Source: Oscillospiraceae bacterium
Lineage (GTDB): Bacteria > Bacillota > Clostridia > Oscillospirales > Oscillospiraceae
Assembly: GCA_017535635.1 (NCBI GenBank)
Contig: JAFXTU010000016.1
Span: forward strand, 1 to 64,000
Direction: 5' to 3'
DNA: 64,000 nt
In this document: one piece after another, positions 7,912 to 16,314 of the stretch
Position numbering within the stretch: position 1 is the stretch's first letter
Layout of the letters: each line of letters starts with the position of its first letter
Translations under genes and position numbers: made by a program
The notes under the pieces: model-generated
Told to the model about the DNA's origin: nothing
The model's database searches: none
Seen by the model: only the letters and a program-made list of their open reading frames with translations

Positions 7912-9011
7912 CCCTCTGCGTACCCTGTCTTTTCGGCCTGGAGGGGCTGGCGGCGGACGAGCTGCGCTATCTGGGGATGAAGGAGGTCCGCTCGGAGACG
8001 GGCCGGGTCCTCTTTGAGGGGGACGAGCGGGACCTGGTGCGCGCCAGTCTCTGGCTGCGCACGGGAGAACGGGTCTATATCCTCCTGGGGGAGTTCCCCG
8101 CCCCCAGCTTCGACGCTCTCTTTGAGGGGGTGAAGGCCCTGCCCTGGGAGGACTTCATTCCCCGAAACGCCCGCTTCCCGGTGAAGTGCTCCAGCCTGGA
8201 CAGCGCCCTCAAGTCCCTGCCGGACTGTCAGCGCATCGTGAAGAAGGCCGCGGCGGACCGGCTGGGCCGGGTCTACGGCCTGGAACGGCTGCCGGAGACC
8301 GGGGAGACCATGCTGATCCGCTGCTCCCTCATGAAGGATCGGGCCAGCCTCTACCTGGACAGCAGCGGCGTGAGCCTGCACAAGCGGGGCTGGCGGGCCA
8401 ATTCCAACGAAGCGCCCCTGCGGGAGACCCTGGCCGCCGCCATGGTGAAGCTCAGCCGCTTCAAGGGCCGGGAGACCTTCCTGGACCCCTTTTGCGGCAG
8501 CGGCACCATCGCCATCGAGGCAGCCCTGGCGGCCCTGAACCGGGCCCCGGGCCTGGAGCGCAGCTTCGCCGCCGAGGGGTGGAGCGTCATTCCCAGGGCC
8601 CTCTGGAGGGAGGAGCGGGCCGCGGCGCGGGAGAAGGAATACCGGGGAGACTACCGCATCCTGGCCTCCGACCTGGACCCCAAGGCCCTGGCTTTCGCCA
8701 GGGAGAACGCCCAAAAGGCCGGGGTGGCGGAGTACATCACCTTCACCCAGGCCGACGCCAGGACCCTGGACCTGGGGCCGGAGAAGGGCGTCCTGATCAC
8801 AAATCCCCCCTACGGAGACCGGCTCCTGGACGCAAGGGAAGCCGATCAGCTCTACCGGGCCGTCGGCCGCCGATGGCGTGCCCAGGCGGACTGGCGGCTC
8901 TACATTCTCACCTCCAATCTGGATTTTGAGAAGAGCTTCGGCCGCCGGGCAAGCAAGCGGAGGAAGCTCTACAACGGCATGATCCAGTGCCAGCTCTACA
9001 TGTATTTTTGA
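7908..9011 (+). CDS. THUMP-domain class I SAM-dependent RNA methyltransferase (RlmL/YpsC-like)
   Basis: Predicted guanine-N2 RNA methyltransferase of 367 residues, similar to the N-terminal half of RlmL and to Bacillus YpsC, which act on 23S rRNA. The N-terminal 150 residues form the ferredoxin-like/THUMP region. The methyltransferase part shows FLDPFCGSGTIAIEAA, ASDLDP, and the catalytic NPPYGDR. A basic segment, GRRASKRRKLYNG, closes the protein. ATG overlaps the prmA stop by four bases. No ribosome binding site is needed beyond the coupled one. Exact target base not determinable here. Confidence 0.87.
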   Translation: MTLCVPCLFGLEGLAADELRYLGMKEVRSETGRVLFEGDERDLVRASLWLRTGERVYILLGEFPAPSFDALFEGVKALPWEDFIPRNARFPVKCSSLDSALKSLPDCQRIVKKAAADRLGRVYGLERLPETGETMLIRCSLMKDRASLYLDSSGVSLHKRGWRANSNEAPLRETLAAAMVKLSRFKGRETFLDPFCGSGTIAIEAALAALNRAPGLERSFAAEGWSVIPRALWREERAAAREKEYRGDYRILASDLDPKALAFARENAQKAGVAEYITFTQADARTLDLGPEKGVLITNPPYGDRLLDAREADQLYRAVGRRWRAQADWRLYILTSNLDFEKSFGRRASKRRKLYNGMIQCQLYMYF

Positions 9012-9127
9012 ATTCAAGACGTCGAAATACAGAGAGATCCGAAGAAAAAGAGAATTTGGAGAAGTGAATCGGTGATAAATTCGGATAATCCCGGATTTCG
9101 GCGTAAATTTTCCCCCTGATTCGGGAA

Positions 9128-9143
9128 ATTGTGCTTGCACAAT
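9128..9143. promoter_or_regulatory. Perfect palindrome overlapping the groES -35 element
   Basis: ATTGTGC-TT-GCACAAT, two perfect 7-bp arms, covers the groES -35 hexamer. It does not match CIRCE, the CtsR box or the LexA box. A second repressor or activator of groESL could bind here; the protein is unknown. Confidence 0.45.
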
Positions 9144-9166
9144 GGGTATACTTGGGTTATTATAAT
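9135..9166 (+). promoter_or_regulatory. groESL sigma-A promoter
   Basis: -35 TTGCAC at 9135-9140 and a -10 within TATTATAAT (9158-9166; spacer 17 to TATTAT, or 20 to TATAAT). Transcription would start about at the first base of the CIRCE element. Confidence 0.7.
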
Positions 9167-9171
9167 AGGCG

Positions 9172-9198
9172 TTAGCACTCAAGGAGATTGAGTGCTAA
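9172..9198. promoter_or_regulatory. CIRCE operator (HrcA binding site)
   Basis: TTAGCACTC-N9-GAGTGCTAA with perfect arms, the consensus CIRCE element, at the start of the groESL transcript. HrcA repression relieved by heat shock is the established mechanism. hrcA itself is not in this window. Confidence 0.97.
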
Positions 9199-9243
9199 AT
9201 CCAAGAAAACACAGCGTTACGCTGATTGGCAGGAGGTATAAAA

Positions 9244-9528
9244 ATGAAGCTCAATCCTTTGGCAGATCATGTGATCGTGAAGCAGGTCAAGGCGGAGGAG
9301 AAGGTCGGCGGCATCATCCTCACGGCGGCGGCCCAGGAAAAGCCCCAGATCTTTGAGGTCGTGGCGGCGGGCCCCGGCGGCCTGGTGGACGGCACCGAGG
9401 TGGAGATGACGGTCGCGGAAGGCGACAAGGTCATCCTGGGAAAATACAGCGGCACGCAGGTCAAGGTCGACGGCGAGGAGTACACCATCGTCCGGCAGGG
9501 CGAGATCCTGGCCATCGTGGAAGAATAA
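9244..9528 (+). CDS. groES: Co-chaperonin GroES
   Basis: 10-kDa chaperonin of 94 residues that caps the GroEL cage in the cytosol. It begins [14 protein letters not shown] and has the typical mobile-loop segment [16 protein letters not shown] and the end [21 protein letters not shown] at 9244 follows AGGAGG at 9231-9236. It lies downstream of a promoter and CIRCE element and 18 nt upstream of groEL. Confidence 0.97.
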   Translation: MKLNPLADHVIVKQVKAEEKVGGIILTAAAQEKPQIFEVVAAGPGGLVDGTEVEMTVAEGDKVILGKYSGTQVKVDGEEYTIVRQGEILAIVEE

Positions 9529-9543
9529 TCAGGGAGGTAATGA

Positions 9544-11178
<1,635 letters not shown>

Positions 11179-11218
11179 GGAACGGCCCGGCAGCAAAACA
11201 GCACACTGTAGTTTCAGA

Positions 11219-11256
11219 CCTGCGCCTCAGAGATGGGGCGCAGGTTATTTTATTTT
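11219..11256 (+). terminator. Intrinsic terminator of groESL
   Basis: 8-bp stem CCTGCGCC/GGCGCAGG (11219-11226 with 11237-11244), 10-nt loop, then TTATTTTATTTT. Confidence 0.9.
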
Positions 11257-11261
11257 CGGGC

Positions 11262-11289
11262 TTGAACAGCGAAAAAAAAAGGTTATAAT
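11262..11289 (+). promoter_or_regulatory. Sigma-A promoter of the acyltransferase gene
   Basis: TTGAAC (11262-11267), 16-bp spacer containing a run of nine or more A, and a perfect TATAAT (11284-11289). The A-tract may bend the DNA or make promoter strength phase-variable by slippage; that is speculation. Confidence 0.75.
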
Positions 11290-11345
11290 GGGCATAATAA
11301 CATTTGTCAGCATTCATTTCGTTAAAGCAAAGAGGGGGCTGCCGC

Positions 11346-12368
11346 TTGAAACGTCATATGGGGCTGGACTTGGCCAGGGCCTTCGGCATGCTGGCGGTGG
11401 TCCTGATCCACGCCTCCAGCACCTTCACTTTGCAGCCGTCCCGCCTGTCCCTTTGGGGAGTGACGCCCGCCCTCCTCTGCAATCAGGCGGCCCGCTTCGC
11501 GGTACCCCTGTTTTTCCTGCTCTCCGGGCTCTGCCTGGGCCTGGGGCGAGGGAAGCTAAAGCTGCCGGACTTCTGGCTGGGGCGGCTCCGGCGGGTGGGG
11601 CTTCCCTATCTCATCTGGACTCTGTTCTACTTCTTCTGGAACCACCGGGGCCCGGCTTTCTTCCCCTCCCTGGGAGAGCTGGGCGGGGCGCTGCTCTGGG
11701 GAAGCGCGGACTCCCATCTCTGGTTTATAGCGGTGCTGCTGCAGCTCTATCTCCTCTATCCCCTGCTGCGGCTGTGCATGGACCGGTTGGAGGGGCTGAC
11801 CCTGGCAGTCTCCTTCCTTCTTTCCCTGTTCTGTACGCTGGTCATTTATGTCCCGCTTCCTCTTTCGGGCTGGTGGCGTCCCCAGCTCTGGCGTTTGTTC
11901 CCCACCTGGCTCTTCTATTTTGTATTGGGCATGGCCGTCACCCCGGAGCGGCTGGAAAAACTCACGGCATTCGCAGAGCGGAGGGCCCTGCCGCTGGCAC
12001 TGCTCACACTGGCTTCCTGCCTTGTTTATGCCTGGGATGCGGGAAACAGCGGGGATCCGGACTCCATCAAGCCCCAGCTTTTTCTCTTCACTCCTCTGGT
12101 CTTCGCCGCGCTCCTGGGCTCCCGGAAATGGCTGAGAAAGCTTCCGGCGACGGAACGGGCGGTCGCCTTCCTCTCCGAAAAGTCCATGACCGTCTACTTT
12201 TCCCATGTGTTTTTCCTTGGATGTCTGCGACGGCTGCCACTGCTCATGGGAAACGCTTTGGGGATGCTGGCGCTGTTCGCCGGGACGGTACTGAGCTCCC
12301 TTCTTTTTGCCTGGCTCCTGAGCCTCCCTGGTGCCTGGCAGAGAAAGCGACAGGAGCGGACACGCTGA
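11346..12368 (+). CDS. Acyltransferase-3 family membrane protein
   Basis: Integral membrane acyltransferase of about 340 residues (acyltransferase-3/OafA-like), expected to O-acylate a cell-surface polysaccharide or other envelope glycan. It starts with the family motif GLDLARAFGMLAVVLIHASS, which carries the conserved His, and has about ten hydrophobic segments. The TTG at 11346 is chosen because AGAGGGGG lies just upstream and earlier ATG codons lack a ribosome binding site. It is a single gene with its own promoter and a bidirectional terminator shared with the convergent XRE gene. The acceptor is unknown. Confidence 0.8.
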   Translation: MKRHMGLDLARAFGMLAVVLIHASSTFTLQPSRLSLWGVTPALLCNQAARFAVPLFFLLSGLCLGLGRGKLKLPDFWLGRLRRVGLPYLIWTLFYFFWNHRGPAFFPSLGELGGALLWGSADSHLWFIAVLLQLYLLYPLLRLCMDRLEGLTLAVSFLLSLFCTLVIYVPLPLSGWWRPQLWRLFPTWLFYFVLGMAVTPERLEKLTAFAERRALPLALLTLASCLVYAWDAGNSGDPDSIKPQLFLFTPLVFAALLGSRKWLRKLPATERAVAFLSEKSMTVYFSHVFFLGCLRRLPLLMGNALGMLALFAGTVLSSLLFAWLLSLPGAWQRKRQERTR

Positions 12369-12376
12369 CAGCATCA

Positions 12377-12414
12377 AAAAGACCTGCGTCCCGGATTCCG
12401 GGCGCTGGTCTTTT
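12377..12414. terminator. Bidirectional terminator
   Basis: AAAAGACC (12377-12384) pairs with GGTCTTTT (12407-12414), with an inner CCGGATTCCGG hairpin. A-run on one side and T-run on the other serve both the acyltransferase (+) and the XRE gene (-). Confidence 0.8.
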
Positions 12415-12445
12415 GGTGTTTCGTTTGTGTTTTATCGGCAATGAT

Positions 12446-12670
12446 TCAGCGATTCACTTCTCGCCGGTCCGTCCTGCCGGTGAGATAATCCAGAGATACC
12501 TGATAATAGTCCGCCAGACGCATGAGGATCTCCAGCTTTGGTTCCCGCGTCATAAGCTCATAGTTCTGATAGGCCTTTTCCGTTATATCGCAATAGACGG
12601 CGATTTGAGCCTGGGTAAGTCCCCGCTCTTTCCGGCACGCCCGAAGCCGCTCTGCCAAAACTCTTCTCAT
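12446..12670 (-). CDS. XRE-family HTH transcriptional regulator
   Basis: Small DNA-binding protein of 74 residues, essentially one Cro/CI helix-turn-helix (LTQAQIAVYCDITEKAYQNYE ... VSLDYLTGRTD). There is no ligand domain. Its upstream region carries short dyads, for example TCTTG-A-CAAGA at 12690-12700, that could be its own operator. It is convergent with the acyltransferase gene. Targets are unknown, and the ribosome binding site before the ATG is weak. Confidence 0.8.
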   Translation of the reverse strand: MRRVLAERLRACRKERGLTQAQIAVYCDITEKAYQNYELMTREPKLEILMRLADYYQVSLDYLTGRTDRREVNR

Positions 12671-12760
12671 TCACATCACCAACATTTGTTCTTGACAAGA
12701 GCAGTATGACAGTTTAGGCTATTCAATATACTAACGATTGTTGGTTAAGAAGCTCTTCCT

Positions 12761-13891
12761 TTACTCCTTCCGCCAGACGACCCTTCCGCCAATGAGGGTA
12801 TAGCGCACGGCGCCGGAGATTTCCAGGGGATCCCCCTCCACGACGCAGAGGTCCGCGTCCTTCCCCACCCGGAGGCTCCCCAACCTCTCCTCCACCCGGC
12901 AGATCCTCGCCGCCTCGACGGTGATGGCCCGGAGGGCCGCCTCCCGCCCCAGGCCCTCCTTGGCGGCCAGGGCCGCGCAGAGGGGCAGGTACTGGATGCG
13001 GGAGACGGGATGGTCCGTGGTGATCGCCACCCGCACCCCGGCCCGGCGGAGGACCCCGGCGGTCTTGAAATCCGAATAGGCCACCTCCTGCTTCGTCCGG
13101 GAGGCCAGGGAGGGCCCCACGATGGCGGGAAAGCCGCTTTCGGCGATCTCCTCCGCGATCAGGTGCCCCTCGGTGCAGTGGTCCAGGGTGAGGCCCAGGC
13201 CGAACTCCCTGGCAATGCGGATGGCGGTGAGAATGTCGTCGGCGCGGTGGACGTGGGCCTTCAGGGGGATCCTCCCCTCAAAGAGGGGCCGGTAGGGCTC
13301 CTTGCAGAAGTTCCCCGTGCCGCCGCCCTCCAGATAGGCCCGGGCGTTCCACAGCTCCTCCCGGATGAGAGAGGCGATGGCCATTCTCGTGGCGGGCATG
13401 TTCCCATTCATGCCGTAGGAATTCATGGGGTTCTCCCCGAAGGCGATCTTCAGCGCCGCCGGGGCCAGGACCACCATATCCTCCACTCGCCGTCCCGCCG
13501 TCTTGACAAAGGCGAACTGTCCCCCGATGGGGTTGGCGCTCCCCGGCCCTGTAAGAACCCCGGTGATCCCCGCCGCCAGGGCGTTGTGGAAGGCGCTGTC
13601 CATGGGGTTGAGGGCGTCGATGGCCCGGAGACAGGGCGTCACCGGGTTGGTGGCCTCGTTGCTCTCGTCCTGGGGGCCGCTGCTTCGCTCCTGGGCGACG
13701 CCCAGATGGCTGTGGGCGTCCAGGAAGCCGGGATAGACCTCCATTCCCCCGGCGTCCAGCAGCTCCATATCCCCGCTGGGCTCAATGCGCCGGGCGATGC
13801 GGAGGATCTTCCCCTCCCCCGCCAGCAGATCGGCCCGCTGGGGCAGTTCATCCTCCATGGTGTGCAGGAGTCCGTTTTGAATGAGCAGCAT
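12761..13891 (-). CDS. Amidohydrolase (imidazolonepropionase-like)
   Basis: Predicted metal-dependent amidohydrolase of 376 residues with the full architecture: N-terminal beta-sandwich, TIM barrel, C-terminal sandwich return (VGKDADLCVVEGDPL). Metal ligands visible: DAHSHL (HxH), Lys in ALKIAFGE, His in KAHVHRADD, His in LDHCTEGH and Asp in TTDHPV. Such proteins are often annotated imidazolonepropionase-like or dipeptidase-like; no histidine-degradation genes are nearby, so the substrate is open. ATG at 13891 is preceded by GGGAGGG; an upstream in-frame start has no such signal. Confidence 0.8.
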   Translation of the reverse strand: MLLIQNGLLHTMEDELPQRADLLAGEGKILRIARRIEPSGDMELLDAGGMEVYPGFLDAHSHLGVAQERSSGPQDESNEATNPVTPCLRAIDALNPMDSAFHNALAAGITGVLTGPGSANPIGGQFAFVKTAGRRVEDMVVLAPAALKIAFGENPMNSYGMNGNMPATRMAIASLIREELWNARAYLEGGGTGNFCKEPYRPLFEGRIPLKAHVHRADDILTAIRIAREFGLGLTLDHCTEGHLIAEEIAESGFPAIVGPSLASRTKQEVAYSDFKTAGVLRRAGVRVAITTDHPVSRIQYLPLCAALAAKEGLGREAALRAITVEAARICRVEERLGSLRVGKDADLCVVEGDPLEISGAVRYTLIGGRVVWRKE

Positions 13892-13979
13892 GCGCGCTCC
13901 CTCCCTCTTTTCTTTCGCTGCGAATAACTTGCCCCAAAAGGCGCAAACTATCCGGGCAAAGAGCAAGGAGGTGAACACC

Positions 13980-14225
13980 ATGAGCTTTGATCCCTATACC
14001 CAGGACTATCTGAACAGCAAGAACAATCAGAATAACCAGAACAACAACCAGAACCGGAACAACAATAACAACAATCAGAACCAGAACAACCGCCAGAACG
14101 AGCAGAACCGGAACAACAACCAGAACCAGCAGAATCAGAACAACAATCAGAACCGGAACAACGAGCAGAATCAGAACAACCAGAACAGCCAGAACCAGCG
14201 CAATCGCCAGGACCAGCAGCGGTAA
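13980..14225 (+). CDS. Asn/Gln-rich low-complexity small protein
   Basis: An 81-residue protein of unknown function. After a 14-residue head (MSFDPYTQDYLNSK), the remaining 67 residues contain 36 Asn, 20 Gln and 7 Arg, with almost no hydrophobic residue. The gene is real by its signals: a full AAGGAGGTG ribosome binding site and a strong terminator right behind. No signal peptide is present. Such prion-like composition predicts an intrinsically disordered protein that could self-assemble or condense; a spore-associated or phase-separating role is speculation. The DNA is built of AAC/CAG/AAT repeats, so length variation between strains is likely. Confidence 0.75.
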   Translation: MSFDPYTQDYLNSKNNQNNQNNNQNRNNNNNNQNQNNRQNEQNRNNNQNQQNQNNNQNRNNEQNQNNQNSQNQRNRQDQQR

Positions 14226-14240
14226 GGCTGGACGTTAACA

Positions 14241-14277
14241 GAGCCGCACCGCCGCGTTTTTTGCGGCGGTGCGGCTC
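14241..14277 (+). terminator. Strong terminator after the Asn/Gln-rich gene
   Basis: 15-bp perfect stem (14241-14255 with 14263-14277) whose loop is GTTTTTT. It is also positioned to stop the convergent PadR operon. Confidence 0.75.
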
Positions 14278-14295
14278 TCGCTACGCTGTATTCTC

Positions 14296-14622
14296 TCACC
14301 CCGCCGCGCAGAGGACGGCGTTCACCGCCCCGGCGTAGCGGACCCAGGCTTCCCTTTGCTCCCGGAGCTTTCCCCGGCCCCGGCGGGTGATCCGGTAGTA
14401 ACGGCGGACCCGCCCCTCCACCTTTTCCTCGTAGGCGGATACGGCCCCCTCCTTTTCCAGCCGGTGCAGGAGGGGGTATAGGGTCCCCTCCTTGAGCCGG
14501 AAGACGGACTGGGAGCGTTTCGCCAGCTCCGTCACCATCTCGTAGCCGTACATCTCCTTCTCGCTGAGAAGCTGCAAAATCAGGAGGTCGATACCTCCGG
14601 GATTCTGTTCTCTGGCCATCAT
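14296..14622 (-). CDS. PadR-family transcriptional regulator
   Basis: Winged-helix regulator of 108 residues. Family signature: GGIDLLILQLLSEKEMYGYEM, then KEGTLYPLLHRLEKEGAV and RRYYRITRRG. It is the last gene of a three-gene operon in which each ORF overlaps the next by ATGA; PadR genes usually come first, so this order is unusual. The 39-bp palindrome over the operon promoter contains ATGT...ACAT half-sites typical of PadR targets, so the operon is probably self-repressed. Confidence 0.9.
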   Translation of the reverse strand: MMAREQNPGGIDLLILQLLSEKEMYGYEMVTELAKRSQSVFRLKEGTLYPLLHRLEKEGAVSAYEEKVEGRVRRYYRITRRGRGKLREQREAWVRYAGAVNAVLCAAG

Positions 14623-15371
14623 TCCTCGCTCCCTTCCGTCTCCGTTTCGATCAGCTCAATATGCTGACGGTAAAGCTCTTCCCCATCTTCGCCGTACCAG
14701 ACGATCTCCGCCTCTGCGGTGATCTCCCCGTTCCAGTCCCTGCCGTTAGCGATGCGGTTCATCACCTGCAGCGGCTGATTTCCCCGCTGCTGAGGGGTCA
14801 CAAAGAATAGAAAGACCCAGGGGTTTTCCCGCTCCGCCTCGGCGTGCCAGACGTAGAGGTGGATAGAGCCGCTGTCCTTCGAATCGTCGTGGGCGGTGAC
14901 GGCGAGGTGGCCCCGCACCGCCGCCGGATCGTCATTCTTGATGAGGAGCGGCAGACTTCTCACCCATTCCGAAGTTGAGCTCCTCCAGACCGACGTCAGA
15001 TTGCCGGGGCAGCCCCAGCCCCTTTCCCGGCTGTCCGGCCAGAGGGTGGCGCGGATATAGCGGTGGACGATGGGCTTCGGCTTTGGGGTCCGTTCCGGTC
15101 CGTAAAAAGCGCCCCGACTTTCCCACATGGTATCGTAGACCTGGACCTCGGAGCCATCCCACACGGCGAAGTCCTGGATGTTCGTATCGCTCCATGTGGC
15201 GATCACCTCTCCGGGGGCCCGGAGGTACTGCCGCTCTGCCCGCCGAAGGACGGCCTCCTCCCCCCAGGCGGCGGGGGGACCGTACTCCAGGCGGAAGAAG
15301 ACCGGGATCAGCAGGAGGACCGCCAGGCAGATGACCGCGTGGACCGGCCGGGGGATCCGTCTCCTTTTCAT
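14619..15371 (-). CDS. Membrane-anchored protein of unknown function in the PadR operon
   Basis: A 250-residue protein with one N-terminal transmembrane segment (about residues 10-27, AVICLAVLLLIPVFF) after a KRRR cluster, and a predicted extracytoplasmic domain rich in Trp and Tyr. No family was recognised. The ATG at 15371 overlaps the stop of the upstream HAAS gene (ATGA), and its own stop overlaps the PadR start. The companion HAAS protein also has a similar-sized outer domain, so the two may form a surface or envelope-sensing pair; this is inference. Confidence 0.7.
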   Translation of the reverse strand: MKRRRIPRPVHAVICLAVLLLIPVFFRLEYGPPAAWGEEAVLRRAERQYLRAPGEVIATWSDTNIQDFAVWDGSEVQVYDTMWESRGAFYGPERTPKPKPIVHRYIRATLWPDSRERGWGCPGNLTSVWRSSTSEWVRSLPLLIKNDDPAAVRGHLAVTAHDDSKDSGSIHLYVWHAEAERENPWVFLFFVTPQQRGNQPLQVMNRIANGRDWNGEITAEAEIVWYGEDGEELYRQHIELIETETEGSEE

Positions 15372-16102
15372 GCCGCCGCCCCCTTCCAGCGGAGGGGGAG
15401 GCGGAACGAGCGCCCCTCCACATCGTAGCTCAGAACCGCCCACTCGGAAGCCGGGTCGAAGCCCTCCGCCGCCACCAGGAGATCGCTGAAGAAGATCAGG
15501 TCCCGGCCGGCCAGGACGTATGCCCGGTGTTTCCCGCCGGTGCTGTCCTCCAGGGTCAGGGTGTCATAATAAAACCGGGGCGTTCCCAGGGTCGGATCCC
15601 AGGTGGAGGCCCGAAGATCCAGGATGAGCCCATCCGGCAGGTGCTCCCCCCCCTGGGAGAGACCGGCGCTGCGGAGCCGGAAGCGGTAGTCCCCGCACTT
15701 GGCGGCCGCGTCCTGGGCCACGGGAGAAGCGGTTTCCCGGTACAGGTCCCGGTAGACGATATAGTTTGCGATGGTATAAAACCCGCCATAGGAGCCCTTT
15801 TGGATCACGGCTGCCGCCGAGATCAGCAGCGCCAGGACCAGGGCGATCCGCAGACTAAGGACGAAATAGCCCCAGAAGGGCCGGTGCACCGCCGCCAGCG
15901 CCCGACCCACCTCCTCCGGGTCCCCCATGGCCTCGGTGGAGCGGCGGTCCGCCTCCTCCTCGGAATAGCCCTCCTCCAGGAAGTCCCGGTTCCGGGCGAT
16001 CATGTGGGAATAGAGCTCCTCCTGCACCCGCCGCCGGTCCGGCGGGAACCTTACGTACTTCACCGCGTCCCGCAGCCAGTACTCCCCTTTCCTCCACTGC
16101 AA
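15368..16102 (-). CDS. HAAS-domain (DUF1700-like) membrane protein, PadR operon
   Basis: About 244 residues. The N-terminal cytoplasmic part (VKYVRFPPDRRRVQEEL...SEEEADRRSTEAMGDPEEVGRAL) matches the HAAS helical domain that typically partners PadR regulators. One transmembrane helix follows (LSLRIALVLALLISAAAVI), then an outer domain of about 130 residues. The best start is TTG at 16102 with GGAAGGGAGGG upstream; upstream in-frame codons lie within or before the promoter. It is first gene of the operon. In known PadR-HAAS systems the membrane protein relays an envelope signal to the regulator; here that is inferred from context. Confidence 0.78.
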   Translation of the reverse strand: MQWRKGEYWLRDAVKYVRFPPDRRRVQEELYSHMIARNRDFLEEGYSEEEADRRSTEAMGDPEEVGRALAAVHRPFWGYFVLSLRIALVLALLISAAAVIQKGSYGGFYTIANYIVYRDLYRETASPVAQDAAAKCGDYRFRLRSAGLSQGGEHLPDGLILDLRASTWDPTLGTPRFYYDTLTLEDSTGGKHRAYVLAGRDLIFFSDLLVAAEGFDPASEWAVLSYDVEGRSFRLPLRWKGAAA

Positions 16103-16130
16103 GGCCGAGCCCTCCCTTCCGAAAAGAACA

Positions 16131-16169
16131 CCTAGAGAATCTATGTATACTATACATAGATTCTCTAGG
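16131..16169. promoter_or_regulatory. 39-bp perfect palindrome, predicted PadR operator
   Basis: Two perfect 19-bp arms around a single central C at 16150. The core ATGTATA-C-TATACAT has PadR-type half-sites. It covers part of the spacer and all of the -10 of the operon promoter, and extends downstream past the start site. Confidence 0.85.
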
Positions 16170-16177
16170 CATGTCAA
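16149..16177 (-). promoter_or_regulatory. Sigma-A promoter of the HAAS-PadR operon
   Basis: On the minus strand, TTGACA (16177-16172), 17-bp spacer, TATAGT (16154-16149). Near-consensus, embedded in the PadR palindrome, so expression should be high when the repressor is released. Confidence 0.85.
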
Positions 16178-16245
16178 CAAAAAAAGCGAAGATGGCGGAA
16201 AGAAATGCTCAACCGCCGGTTTAAGCAGCATCAACACGTCTATGA

Positions 16246-16275
16246 TTGACAGGAAAAGCGCACATCCTGTACAAT
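16246..16275 (+). promoter_or_regulatory. Sigma-A promoter of the YD-repeat protein gene
   Basis: TTGACA (16246-16251), 18-bp spacer, TACAAT (16270-16275). Confidence 0.8.
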
Positions 16276-16314
16276 GACCGTGCAAGTCACAAGCCCATCG
16301 GGAAAGGAGCAATC

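Noticed and set aside
9128..9143. Rex or CRP/FNR operator
   Set aside because: Spacing is 7-2-7, not the 18-bp Rex site or the TGTGA-N6-TCACA pattern.
13980..14225. CRISPR-like or microsatellite array
   Set aside because: The repeats are short AAC/CAG codon runs inside a frame with ribosome binding site and stop; there are no spacers.
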